Positions 9,242-18,042 of a stretch of DNA of 64,000 bases are shown here, in pieces (position 1 is the first letter of the stretch; each line of letters begins with the position of its first letter). Source of the stretch: Bacteroidales bacterium (GTDB lineage Bacteria > Bacteroidota > Bacteroidia > Bacteroidales > Muribaculaceae); NCBI GenBank assembly GCA_015060975.1, contig SUXI01000004.1, positions 164,757-228,756 of the forward strand, written 5' to 3'. The translations under genes and the position numbers were made by a program. The notes under the pieces are model-generated. The model did not search any database, was not told the DNA's origin, and worked only from the letters and a program-made list of their open reading frames with translations.

Positions 9242-10579
9242 ATGAAGAAACAGATTTTAATCCTAATAATAGCAAATGTGTTTTTCACATCACTACTATT
9301 TGCCAATAAACATCCTCAATGGGTGGAAAACGATTCGGTTGAAGCTATAAAATATCGCATTAAAAGCGACTTTTCATTATCGATAAAAGATGCATCAACC
9401 GAATTAATGCGTTTATATCCATCTTTAGAAATATCTAAACTTAGAGAATACATTAATAACCATTTTTTGGAAACAATGGTCATTGATGGTGAAGAACGAA
9501 TGCATCGCAAATCGCCGGGAAATTTCAAACTTTTATGCCCTGAATATAGGGGTAATTGGCAAGGAAGAGGAGGAAATGCTGATGCAGAAGATATAGATTT
9601 GGTCAAAAATATAGTGTCGTTATCTGATGGTAAAGGTAGCTTAAATAACGGAATGCGTATTAAATATCGTTTTTTTATTGATGTTCCGGCTCATGATTTC
9701 TTAAAGGGTGATACAATTAAAGTATGGATGCCTATCCCTATAGAATCGGCACGACAAAAAAATGTAAAAATACTATCAGTATCTCATCCTACATATATTT
9801 TGTCAAAAAATGCAGAATCTGAGCATAACACACTCTATATTGAACAACCAATCAGCACCTTATCCGATTCTATATTGCATTTCGAATATGTAGGAGAATA
9901 TGATGTTTATGCTCAATTTTTTAGTCCTGAGTATATTACAAATAATATTAAACCATATAATAAAGCATCTAAGTTATATCGTAAATATACCGCTTTAGAA
10001 CATAAACATATTATAAGAGATTCTTTAGCATTTAAAATCGTAGGCAATGAAACCTGTCCATTTCGACAGTCTGAGTTGGTATATGATTATATTTCAAAAA
10101 CATTCCCATGGGCAGGAGCAAGAGAATATAGCACAATAGAGTCTTTGCCAAAATATGTTTTAGATGAGCTACATGGAGATTGTGGACAAGTCGCTTTATT
10201 ATACATATCCTTAATGAGAACTCTTGGTGTTCCGGCTCGATGGGAAAGTGGTTGGATGCTTCATCCGTGGAGCAAAAACCTTCATGATTGGGCTGAAGTC
10301 TATTTTGAGGGAGTTGGGTGGGTTCCAATTGATGTGTCATTTGGCAGATTTGTAAACTCTCACGATAAAAAAATTGAATGTTTTTATTCTTCCGGCATGG
10401 ATTGCTACAGATTTGCAACTAATACGGGAATTTGCTCTCCTTTATATCCTCAAAAAAAATATATAAGAAGCGAGACTGTTGATTTTCAAGTTGGAGAAGT
10501 GGAGTGTTCTAAGGGCAATCTTTTTTATCCCGGCTGGAAGAAAAAACTTGACGTGATATCAATAACTAAACTAAAATAA
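9242..10579 (+). CDS. Exported transglutaminase-like cysteine protease-fold protein
   Basis: 445 aa with a Sec signal peptide (residues 1 to about 21). The C-terminal half is a transglutaminase/protease-like domain with a readable catalytic triad: Cys314 in HGDCGQVALLY, His348 in LHDWAEVYFEG and Asp364 in WVPIDVSFG. The N-terminal region (about 30-110) has a Trp-containing basic stretch, PEYRGNWQGRGG. It is the first gene of a tight trio: its stop is one base from the start of the NlpC/P60 gene, and the dipeptide epimerase follows. This context suggests it cleaves or processes murein-derived peptides outside the cytoplasm; the exact bond is inference. A near-consensus -7 box (TAACTTTA) lies at 9215-9222. 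Confidence 0.85.
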   Translation: MKKQILILIIANVFFTSLLFANKHPQWVENDSVEAIKYRIKSDFSLSIKDASTELMRLYPSLEISKLREYINNHFLETMVIDGEERMHRKSPGNFKLLCPEYRGNWQGRGGNADAEDIDLVKNIVSLSDGKGSLNNGMRIKYRFFIDVPAHDFLKGDTIKVWMPIPIESARQKNVKILSVSHPTYILSKNAESEHNTLYIEQPISTLSDSILHFEYVGEYDVYAQFFSPEYITNNIKPYNKASKLYRKYTALEHKHIIRDSLAFKIVGNETCPFRQSELVYDYISKTFPWAGAREYSTIESLPKYVLDELHGDCGQVALLYISLMRTLGVPARWESGWMLHPWSKNLHDWAEVYFEGVGWVPIDVSFGRFVNSHDKKIECFYSSGMDCYRFATNTGICSPLYPQKKYIRSETVDFQVGEVECSKGNLFYPGWKKKLDVISITKLK

Positions 10580-10580
10580 G

Positions 10581-11555
10581 ATGAACTATAAAAAATTTGC
10601 GTTGTACATTATATTGGGATGTTTTTCGGTATTATGCACAAAAGGACAAGATACCTCTAATTGTATTGACACTGTTTATTGGGCACTACCACGAATCTCA
10701 GTTGCACATATTCGAGTTTCTCCAGGACATTCAGCCGAGTTATCAAGTCAAGCAATAATGGGTATGCCAGTCAAGCTACTTGAAAAAAAAGGAGATTGGT
10801 GGAGAGTTGAAACCCCTGATGGATATGGCGGTTATATAATAAAAAACTCTCTTATTGAAATGACCGATTCTCAAATAGACAAATGGCGGGATGCAGATAG
10901 AGTTGTTGTGTCATCAATACATCAAACTTACGTTGTTGCTCGTCCCTCAGCAAAATGCAATATGCGAGAAATCATAACAGATGTGGTTAATGGAGTAATT
11001 TTGGAAGGGACAAAAAGCGATAAAGAATATTCAAAGGTCACACTTCCCGATGGCAAATGTGGTTATATTAAATCTTGTGATATAACTCCTATCGAAAAGT
11101 GGGCATCACAAGATTTTGACTCAAAACTCATTTTAAATATGGCATATTCTATGCACGGATTGCCTTATTTGTGGGGTGGAACATCCACAAAATCATTAGA
11201 TTGTTCAGGATTGGCAAAAGTATCATATTTGGCAAATGGAATAATTTTGCGCCGAGATGCTTATCAACAAGCCGAAACCGGATTAAGGATTGACGCAAAA
11301 GATTGGAGAAAACTAAAAGCCGGAGATTTGCTGTTTTTTGGTAATCCTAAAATAAAACGAGTTACACATGTGGCAATATATGATAATGATGGGATGTACA
11401 TTCATGCATCAGGACGAGTAAAAGTCAATAGTATCAACCCCGATGATAGTGCATATATATCAACACCGTTTTTCCATGCTTGTCGCATAAATGGAATGGT
11501 TGGTACCGATGGAATAGTACAAGCCATAAATCATCCTTGGTATTTTAATAAATAA
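10581..11555 (+). CDS. Exported SH3 + NlpC/P60 murein endopeptidase (YkfC-like)
   Basis: 324 aa with a signal peptide (ending near CTKGQ), two bacterial SH3-like modules (about 35-95 and 110-170) and a C-terminal NlpC/P60 cysteine peptidase. Catalytic residues are visible: Cys208 in SLDCSGLAKVSY, His263 in VTHVAIYDN and His275 in YIHASGR. The domain order is that of gamma-D-glutamyl-L-diamino-acid endopeptidases such as Bacillus YkfC, which release L-Ala-D-Glu from murein peptides. The next gene encodes an epimerase for exactly that dipeptide, which strongly supports the assignment. Start is one base after the preceding stop; the epimerase starts five bases after this stop. Substrate specificity is inferred from family and context. 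Confidence 0.88.
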   Translation: MNYKKFALYIILGCFSVLCTKGQDTSNCIDTVYWALPRISVAHIRVSPGHSAELSSQAIMGMPVKLLEKKGDWWRVETPDGYGGYIIKNSLIEMTDSQIDKWRDADRVVVSSIHQTYVVARPSAKCNMREIITDVVNGVILEGTKSDKEYSKVTLPDGKCGYIKSCDITPIEKWASQDFDSKLILNMAYSMHGLPYLWGGTSTKSLDCSGLAKVSYLANGIILRRDAYQQAETGLRIDAKDWRKLKAGDLLFFGNPKIKRVTHVAIYDNDGMYIHASGRVKVNSINPDDSAYISTPFFHACRINGMVGTDGIVQAINHPWYFNK

Positions 11556-11560
11556 TTAAT

Positions 11561-12688
11561 ATGAATCGCAGAAAATTTCTTCGCAATATAGCGTTAAGTG
11601 CAGCCGCGCTATCTTCGCCAATCTCATTTTCGGCATTTGGTGAACCTACTAAAAAAGTTGCTCGATCAGGTAAGCTAAACCTATCATTTGAACCTTATGA
11701 ATTAAAATTAAGACATTCATTTAATTTAGCAAAATATAGCAGAACAACTACGCCCGACGTGCAAGTACGACTTGAATACGACGGTATAATTGGATATGGA
11801 GAGGCCTCAATGCCTCCATATCTTGGTGAAAGTGTAAATAGTGTAACTTCATTTTTATCAAAACTTGATTTATCACAATTTTCCGACCCATTTCGTATTG
11901 AAGATATTCATGAATACATGGAAACTGTGGCACCCGACAACCGTGCAGCAAAAGCATCTGTTGATATAGCACTTCATGACTTGTTGGGTAAAATCATGGG
12001 GCAACCCTGGTATAAAATATGGGGGTTAAATCCGGATAAAGCTCCCGATACATCTTTTACTATTGGCATTGACAAAGCCGATGTGGTTAGGAAAAAGGTC
12101 GATGAGGCGTCTCCATACAATGTTCTCAAAGTTAAGATGGGGTTAGATAACGACAAAGAACTTGTTGATATTATCAGAGAAAAGACTAATCGTCCAATTT
12201 GTGTTGATGCAAATCAAGGTTGGGACAATAAAGAAAAAGCACTTGAAATGTGTTATTGGTTGGCAGAACGTAATTGTTTATTTGTGGAGCAACCTATGCC
12301 AAAAGAAAAAATAGATGAAACTGCTTGGCTTCGTGAACGCAGTCCTTTACCCATTATTGCCGATGAATTTCTTCAGCGCCTACCTGATGTTAGACGGGCA
12401 TCTCAAGCTTATGATGGAATAAATATAAAGCTTATGAAAAGTACAGGAATGCACGAAGCATATAAAATGGCAATATTGGCAAAGTCATTAGGAATGAAAG
12501 TAATGTTAGGATGTATGACAGAAACTTCATGTGCAGTGACAGCAGCAGCACAATTGTCGCCAATGGTTGATTGGGCAGATTTGGATGGGAATCTGCTTAT
12601 AGCAAATGATATTTTTGATGGAATTAAAATCATTAATGGAAAAGTTACCATTCCTGAACGTCCGGGTATTGGGATAATTCCGCTATAA
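11561..12688 (+). CDS. L-Ala-D/L-Glu (dipeptide) epimerase with Tat signal
   Basis: Enolase-superfamily enzyme of the muconate lactonizing subgroup, 375 aa. Active-site residues are all present: Lys190/Lys192 in LKVKMG, metal ligands Asp216 (VDANQGW), Glu243 (FVEQP) and Asp268 (IADEF), and Lys290 in NIKLMKSTG. Dipeptide epimerases convert L-Ala-D-Glu from murein to L-Ala-L-Glu so that ordinary peptidases can use it. The N-terminus MNRRKFLRNIALSAAAL is a twin-arginine (Tat) signal, so the enzyme is probably exported folded, unlike cytoplasmic homologues such as E. coli YcjG. It is the last gene of the cluster. No hairpin terminator is visible before the rpmH promoter. Confidence 0.88.
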   Translation: MNRRKFLRNIALSAAALSSPISFSAFGEPTKKVARSGKLNLSFEPYELKLRHSFNLAKYSRTTTPDVQVRLEYDGIIGYGEASMPPYLGESVNSVTSFLSKLDLSQFSDPFRIEDIHEYMETVAPDNRAAKASVDIALHDLLGKIMGQPWYKIWGLNPDKAPDTSFTIGIDKADVVRKKVDEASPYNVLKVKMGLDNDKELVDIIREKTNRPICVDANQGWDNKEKALEMCYWLAERNCLFVEQPMPKEKIDETAWLRERSPLPIIADEFLQRLPDVRRASQAYDGINIKLMKSTGMHEAYKMAILAKSLGMKVMLGCMTETSCAVTAAAQLSPMVDWADLDGNLLIANDIFDGIKIINGKVTIPERPGIGIIPL

Positions 12689-12730
12689 ATTTAAAATACA
12701 CCCTAATTAAAAAAAGGAAGCAATAAATAA

Positions 12731-12762
12731 TTTGTTTAAATCATTTTTTTTTAGTAATTTTG
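12731..12762 (+). promoter_or_regulatory. Bacteroidetes-type promoter of rpmH
   Basis: TTTG at 12731-12734, a 20-base spacer, then TAATTTTG (12755-12762), an exact match to TAnnTTTG. Transcription should begin near 12768, about 36 bases before the rpmH ATG. Confidence 0.8.
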
Positions 12763-12803
12763 CACCTCGAAATTGTGAATAATAATTAAAATAAAATACG
12801 GCA

Positions 12804-12959
12804 ATGAAAAGAACATTTCAACCTTCTAACAGAAAGAGAGTAAATAAACACGGATTTCGTGAAAGAATGTCAACAGCTGATGGTCGCAAAGTTTTAGCTC
12901 GTCGTCGCGCTAAAGGTCGTGCTCGTTTAACAGTTTCTGATTCAATCGCAAGTAAATAA
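12804..12959 (+). CDS. rpmH: 50S ribosomal protein L34
   Basis: A 51-residue, very basic protein starting [20 protein letters not shown] and containing the conserved core [13 protein letters not shown]. Both are diagnostic for bacterial L34, part of the large ribosomal subunit. The gene is short but has a textbook promoter 42 bases upstream and a terminator 22 bases downstream, so it is its own transcription unit. Unlike in many bacteria, it is not next to rnpA and dnaA here; its neighbours are a murein-peptide gene and lon. Length is at the long end of the family (usually 44-53 aa). Confidence 0.97.
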   Translation: MKRTFQPSNRKRVNKHGFRERMSTADGRKVLARRRAKGRARLTVSDSIASK

Positions 12960-12981
12960 TCGTATTTACATTGAAATTTAT

Positions 12982-13018
12982 AACGCTGAGGCTTTAATTA
13001 GCTTCAGCGTTTTTATTA
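12982..13018 (+). terminator. Terminator of rpmH
   Basis: Stem AACGCTGAGGC (12982-12992) / GCTTCAGCGTT (13001-13011) with one G-U pair and an 8-base loop, followed by TTTATTATA. Confidence 0.85.
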
Positions 13019-13080
13019 TATGCATAGATGTTATGCTATCAGAAACATTTAGATTAATGAAGATTGTGTTTATAAAACAT

Positions 13081-13114
13081 AAAAAAATGGGCAAACCAAG
13101 AGAATTGCCCATTT
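13081..13114 (-). terminator. Terminator of lon
   Basis: On the minus strand, AAATGGGCAA / TTGCCCATTT (13114-13105 and 13094-13085) forms a perfect 10-bp stem with a 10-base loop and runs into a stretch of T. It lies 21 bases past the lon stop. Confidence 0.88.
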
Positions 13115-13134
13115 AACATATTAATAGATTAAAC

Positions 13135-15567
13135 TCAGTCAAATTTTATAGCGTCTATTGCCGATTCATTTGTTATTGCGATATTGAAAACCTCTAACAT
13201 TGTATTTACATAGTGGAATGTAAGCCCTTTGATGTAAATTTCACTGATATCTTCAACGTCCTTACGATTGTCAGCAGATAGAATAATATCGGTAATTCCG
13301 GCACGTTTTGCAGCAAGGATTTTTTCTTTTATACCTCCTACCGGCAACACTTTGCCTCGGAGTGTGATTTCCCCGGTCATAGCAGTACGCGCTTTTACTT
13401 TACGTTGAAGGAAAGTGGATACAATAGATGTTGCCATTGTGATACCTGCCGAAGGTCCATCCTTTGGGATCGCTCCTTCTGGAGCATGAATATGAATATT
13501 ATATTTCTCAAATCGGTCGAGAGGTATATTTAGAGTATTGGCATGCGATTTTACATATTGAAGTGCAATAACAGCCGATTCTTTCATTACATCTCCAAGG
13601 TTGCCTGTTAGTGTAAGCTTCTCTCCTTTACCTTGCGCTAGAGATGACTCTATAAACAATATCTCGCCACCTACAGATGTCCATGCAAGACCTGTCACAA
13701 CCCCTGCAAAATCATTTCCCTCGTATCGGTCTTTATTATATGACTCTATTCCAAGAAGTTGTTTAAGATCTTCTTTTGCAATTTTGGTTAAACACTCTTT
13801 ACCACTCATTTTATCAAGAACAATCTTGCGAATTATAGCTGAGATCTTTTTCTCAAGTTGGCGCACTCCACTTTCTGATGTGTAACATTCTATGATTGCG
13901 GTTAGAGCATCATCTGCGAATTGAATCTCATTGGGTGCGAAACTATGTTCGGCGGCTATGCGTGGGATGAGATGGCGACGAGCAATTTCAACCTTTTCTT
14001 CAATAAGATAACCCGAAATATCGATTATCTCCATGCGGTCGAGCAATGGTTGCGAAAGAGTTGAAAGCGTGTTTGCAGTTGCAATAAACAACACTTTCGA
14101 CAAATCGTAATCCACATCAATATAATTATCGTGAAAATGGCAGTTTTGTTCAGGGTCAAGAACTTCAAGTAACGCAGCCGAAGGGTCTCCTTTGAAGTCC
14201 TGCCCAATTTTGTCAATTTCATCGAGAAGCAACACTGGGTTAGACGAACCACTGCGTTTCATTGCGTCAATGATGCGACCTGGCATCGCTCCGATATAAG
14301 TGCGACGATGTCCTCTAATTTCAGCTTCATCATGAAGACCACCAAGTGAAACACGTTGGTATCTGCGACCAAGGGCTTTAGCTATCGATTGCCCAAGAGA
14401 GGTCTTCCCTACTCCTGGAGCTCCACAAAGGCAAAGGATTGGAGCTTTCCCTCCGGGAGTATTCATAAGAACAGCTAACTGTTCAAGAATGCGATTTTTC
14501 ACCTTATCAAGTCCATAGTGGTCCTCATTGAGAATCTCCTCTGCTTTTTTGAAGTCGGTATTAAGTGGCGATTCATTATTCCAAGGAAGATCAAGCAATG
14601 TTTCAAGATAAGTAAACTGCACAGAATAGTCGGGACTTTGAGGGTTGAGACGACGAAGCTTTTCAAGTTCTTTATCGAATGCTTTGGCAACGTGCTCAGG
14701 GAATTGTATCTTATCGGCACGAGCACGAAGGTTGTCGGCATCGTCATTGTCACCATAAAGTTCTTGACGAATAGTTTCCATTTGTTGATGCAGAAAAACA
14801 TTTCGTTGTTGCTCATCAAGCGATTTGCGAGCACGTTTCTGAATATCTCGACTTATATCAACCATTTGCTCATTACGAGTAAGTTCTGTTAATAACGCAA
14901 ATGCACGTTCTTTAAGTCGGTTTTGAGCCAAAAGCGATTGACGGAATTCCACATCAAATGGCAAATGCGAAGATATGAGATTAATCAACCCAACAGGGTC
15001 GGGGAAATTGGCGATGTTAAACACCAATTCATTAGGACCTTCGCTTGTTTTTTTCAATATGTTTAATGTTGATTCTTTAATAGTGGCAGATAATGCCATG
15101 AATTCTTTATCATTGCTACGCGGATTAGTATCTTTTATAGGTTTAACTTTTGCACATAGCTCTGCCTGAGGAATTGTTGCTCCCTCCCCTTTGCCAATTA
15201 TTTTGAATTTGCCACGAGCACGAACGATCGCCGTGTGGGAGCCATCCGGCAAATTGAATACCTTTAGCACATCGGCAAAAACGCCATATTTGAACAATCC
15301 CGTTGTTACAGACGGATTATCATCTTCGGCATCTAACTGACACACAACACCAATCGGAATTTGTTTTTTAGATGCCAATTCGGCGGTAGTGCGAGAGTTG
15401 GAACGCACTAACGAAATTGGGATAGTTACTCCGGGAAATAAAACAAGATTACGAGTGGCTAATATGGGCAGGTCATCGAGTGTAGGTTCGCCATTAAAAG
15501 CTGTTGCATCGATGTCGATTTGACCGATAGATACAATTGCGTGATTATCGTTGTTATTGTGGCTCAT
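13135..15567 (-). CDS. lon: ATP-dependent Lon protease
   Basis: Cytoplasmic AAA+ serine protease that degrades misfolded and regulatory proteins. With the start at 15567 ([13 protein letters not shown]) it is 810 aa, the usual Lon length. An upstream in-frame start at 15678 would add 37 hydrophobic, AT-rich residues unlike Lon, so I reject it. Domains: LON substrate-binding N-domain (about 30-230), coiled-coil linker, AAA+ module with Walker A GAPGVGKT at 382-389 and Walker [12 protein letters not shown], then the S16 protease domain with catalytic Ser in PKDGPSAGI and Lys in [15 protein letters not shown]. Upstream on the minus strand, TTTG and TAGAATTG about 18 bases apart may be the promoter. 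No heat-shock element was recognised. Single gene. Confidence 0.96.
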   Translation of the reverse strand: MSHNNNDNHAIVSIGQIDIDATAFNGEPTLDDLPILATRNLVLFPGVTIPISLVRSNSRTTAELASKKQIPIGVVCQLDAEDDNPSVTTGLFKYGVFADVLKVFNLPDGSHTAIVRARGKFKIIGKGEGATIPQAELCAKVKPIKDTNPRSNDKEFMALSATIKESTLNILKKTSEGPNELVFNIANFPDPVGLINLISSHLPFDVEFRQSLLAQNRLKERAFALLTELTRNEQMVDISRDIQKRARKSLDEQQRNVFLHQQMETIRQELYGDNDDADNLRARADKIQFPEHVAKAFDKELEKLRRLNPQSPDYSVQFTYLETLLDLPWNNESPLNTDFKKAEEILNEDHYGLDKVKNRILEQLAVLMNTPGGKAPILCLCGAPGVGKTSLGQSIAKALGRRYQRVSLGGLHDEAEIRGHRRTYIGAMPGRIIDAMKRSGSSNPVLLLDEIDKIGQDFKGDPSAALLEVLDPEQNCHFHDNYIDVDYDLSKVLFIATANTLSTLSQPLLDRMEIIDISGYLIEEKVEIARRHLIPRIAAEHSFAPNEIQFADDALTAIIECYTSESGVRQLEKKISAIIRKIVLDKMSGKECLTKIAKEDLKQLLGIESYNKDRYEGNDFAGVVTGLAWTSVGGEILFIESSLAQGKGEKLTLTGNLGDVMKESAVIALQYVKSHANTLNIPLDRFEKYNIHIHAPEGAIPKDGPSAGITMATSIVSTFLQRKVKARTAMTGEITLRGKVLPVGGIKEKILAAKRAGITDIILSADNRKDVEDISEIYIKGLTFHYVNTMLEVFNIAITNESAIDAIKFD

Positions 15568-15727
15568 TATATTTATGTATATATGTTTGTCAATTCTAAT
15601 TTCAAGACCTTTACAGCAAAATGAGTGCCAAAAATTGAGGTTGAAAATGAAAACTATGAAAATATTGTAATTTGCCACAAAAAATCAAGAAAAACAAAAA
15701 TAATGTTTTGAAACATATTGAAAAAAG

Positions 15728-15757
15728 TTTGCAAATTCAAAAATAATGACTATTTTG
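15728..15757 (+). promoter_or_regulatory. Promoter of the EF-G2 gene
   Basis: TTTG (15728-15731), a 19-base spacer and TATTTTG (15751-15757), close to TAnnTTTG. It predicts a 5' leader of roughly 50 bases. Confidence 0.65.
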
Positions 15758-15812
15758 CGGTCGTTTTGACAAACTAACTAACATAAATAATTAATCATTA
15801 AATCTAAATAAT

Positions 15813-17972
15813 ATGAAAGTTTACGAAACCAAAGAGATTAAGAACATCGCCTTGCTTGGAAGCAAAGGCTCTGGTAAAACCACACTCGCCGAAGCAATGC
15901 TTTACGAGTGTGGAGTTATAAAACGTCGCGGCACAGTTGATGCAAAAAACACTGTATGTGACTATTTTCCGGTTGAAAAAGAATATGGTTACTCTGTTTT
16001 TTCAACCGTTTTTTATGCAGAATTTTTAGGCAAGAAACTCAACATGATTGATTGTCCCGGAGGCGATGACTTTGTGGGTGGTGCAATTACCGCATTGAAT
16101 GTGACAGACACAGGTGTTATCGTTATTAACGGACAATACGGTGTTGAAGTAGGAACACAAAACATATTCCGCACTACAGCGAAATTAAAAAAACCGGTTA
16201 TTTTTGCCATGAATCAACTTGATGGCGAAAAGGCCGATTATGACAATGTACTTGAACAAATGAAAGAAGTATTTGGCAACAAGGTGGTTCCTATTCAATA
16301 CCCATTGTCATGTGGTGCCGGTTTCAATTCTATGATTGATGTGCTTTTGATGAAAAAATATTCATGGGGACCCGAAGGGGGTGTTCCTACCATCGAAGAA
16401 ATCCCTGCCGAAGAAATGGAGAAAGCAAAAGAATTACATCAACAGCTTGTAGAAGCCGCCGCTGAAAATGATGAGACATTGATGGAAAAATTCTTCGATC
16501 AAGGACATCTCACTGAAGACGAAATGCGTGAAGGTATTCGCAAAGGACTTGTTGACCGTTCAATTTTCCCCGTGTTCTGCGTAAGTGCCGAAAAAGATAT
16601 GGGCGTGCGTCGAATGATGGAATTCTTAGGCAATGTAGTGCCATTTGTGGAAGATATGCCCATTCCGGTTGATGCAAACGGCAATGAAGTTAAGCCCGAT
16701 TCAAACGGTCCATTAAGTTTGTTTGTTTTCAAAACAACAGTCGAACCTCATATTGGTGAAGTAACCTACTTCAAAGTAATGTCGGGGACATTGACTGCAG
16801 GCGCTGACCTTGATAACATTACCCGTGGGTCAAAAGAACGTTTTGCACAATTAAATTGTGTATGTGGTCAAATCAAAACTCCGGTAGAAAAATTATGTGC
16901 CGGAGACATAGGCGCGACAGTGAAAATGAAAGATGTGCGCACCGGTAACACTCTAAACGAAAAAGGATGTGAGTATTCATACGACGGTTATATTAAATAT
17001 CCGGCTCCAAAATATCAACGTGCAGTTCGTCCGGTAGCCGAAAGTGATGCTGAAAAATTAAGCGCGATTCTCACTCGCATGCACGAAGAAGACCCCACAT
17101 GGGTGGTTGAACAATCCAAGGAATTGAAACAAGTTATTCTTTCGGGTCAAGGAGAATTCCACTTGCGCACATTGAAATGGCGTGTTGAAAACAACGACAA
17201 ATTACCTATTATATTTGAAGAACCTAAGATTCCTTATCGCGAAACAATTACCAAAGCTTCACGCGCCGATTATCGTCATAAAAAACAATCGGGCGGTGCT
17301 GGTCAATTTGGTGAAGTTCACCTAATTATTGAACCATATACCGAAGGAATGCCGGCTCCCGACACATATAAGTTTGGCGGACAAGAATTTAAAATGAATG
17401 TTCGCGACACTCAAGAAATTCCTTTGGAATGGGGAGGCAAACTCGTTGTTTACAACTGTATTGTTGGTGGTGCTATCGACGCTCGTTTTATCCCTGCAAT
17501 TATTAAAGGTTTGATGGATCGCATAGAACAGGGTCCATTGACCGGCTCATACGCTCGCGATGTAAGAGTGTGCATATATGATGGTAAAATGCACCCGGTT
17601 GATTCAAATGAAATCTCATTCCGTCTTGCAGGTAGAAACGCATTCAGCGAAGCGTTCCGCAACGCAAATCCTAAAATCCTTGAGCCTGTATATGATGTGG
17701 AAGTCATGGTTCCGGGTGACGTGATGGGCGATGTGATGAGCGACTTGCAAGGTCGTCGTGCAATAATCATGGGAATGGAAAGCGACAGCGGATTTGAAAA
17801 AATCAGCGCTAAAGTGCCGTTAAAAGAAATGTCGTCATATTCAACCGCTTTAAGCTCTATCACAGGTGGACGTTCTTCATTTACTATGAAGTTTGCGTCA
17901 TACGAATTAGTGCCGGGTGATGTTCAAGAAAAACTATTGAAAGAATATGCCGAGACTCAATCAGAAGATTAA
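15813..17972 (+). CDS. fusA2: EF-G2-type elongation factor G paralogue with degenerate GTPase motifs
   Basis: 719-aa translational GTPase with the full EF-G layout: G domain (1 to about 290), domain II, and domains III-V (IV with KKQSGGAGQFGEVHL, V with MSDLQGRRAIIMGMESD). The P-loop GSKGSGKT (16-23) is intact but unusual. Switch I lacks the RGITI motif (EYGYSVFS at 58-65 instead), the switch II motif DTPGH is DCPGG, so the catalytic His is Gly84, and NKxD is NQLD (134-137). It closely resembles the EF-G2 described in Bacteroides thetaiotaomicron, reported to support translation in starvation without GTP hydrolysis. It has its own promoter and terminator and is not in a ribosomal operon. The housekeeping fusA should lie elsewhere. 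Confidence 0.9.
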   Translation: MKVYETKEIKNIALLGSKGSGKTTLAEAMLYECGVIKRRGTVDAKNTVCDYFPVEKEYGYSVFSTVFYAEFLGKKLNMIDCPGGDDFVGGAITALNVTDTGVIVINGQYGVEVGTQNIFRTTAKLKKPVIFAMNQLDGEKADYDNVLEQMKEVFGNKVVPIQYPLSCGAGFNSMIDVLLMKKYSWGPEGGVPTIEEIPAEEMEKAKELHQQLVEAAAENDETLMEKFFDQGHLTEDEMREGIRKGLVDRSIFPVFCVSAEKDMGVRRMMEFLGNVVPFVEDMPIPVDANGNEVKPDSNGPLSLFVFKTTVEPHIGEVTYFKVMSGTLTAGADLDNITRGSKERFAQLNCVCGQIKTPVEKLCAGDIGATVKMKDVRTGNTLNEKGCEYSYDGYIKYPAPKYQRAVRPVAESDAEKLSAILTRMHEEDPTWVVEQSKELKQVILSGQGEFHLRTLKWRVENNDKLPIIFEEPKIPYRETITKASRADYRHKKQSGGAGQFGEVHLIIEPYTEGMPAPDTYKFGGQEFKMNVRDTQEIPLEWGGKLVVYNCIVGGAIDARFIPAIIKGLMDRIEQGPLTGSYARDVRVCIYDGKMHPVDSNEISFRLAGRNAFSEAFRNANPKILEPVYDVEVMVPGDVMGDVMSDLQGRRAIIMGMESDSGFEKISAKVPLKEMSSYSTALSSITGGRSSFTMKFASYELVPGDVQEKLLKEYAETQSED

Positions 17973-17994
17973 TCTCAATTCAAACTAAACTAAT

Positions 17995-18035
17995 AGAGGG
18001 CGACCAAATTATATTTTAGTCGCCCTCTTGTTTTG
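17995..18035 (+). terminator. Terminator of EF-G2
   Basis: A perfect 10-bp stem, AGAGGGCGAC (17995-18004) / GTCGCCCTCT (18019-18028), with a 14-base loop, then TGTTTTG. It sits between convergent genes and may also stop the leftward transcript. Confidence 0.85.
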
Positions 18036-18042
18036 TAATTGA

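Noticed and set aside
14499..14892. Open frames on both strands inside lon (about 110-124 aa)
   Set aside because: They overlap the conserved AAA+ region of lon and resemble no protein.
15568..15678. Extended N-terminus of Lon from the start at 15678
   Set aside because: The extra 37 residues are unlike Lon and would leave almost no room for a promoter; MSHNNN at 15567 gives the standard length.
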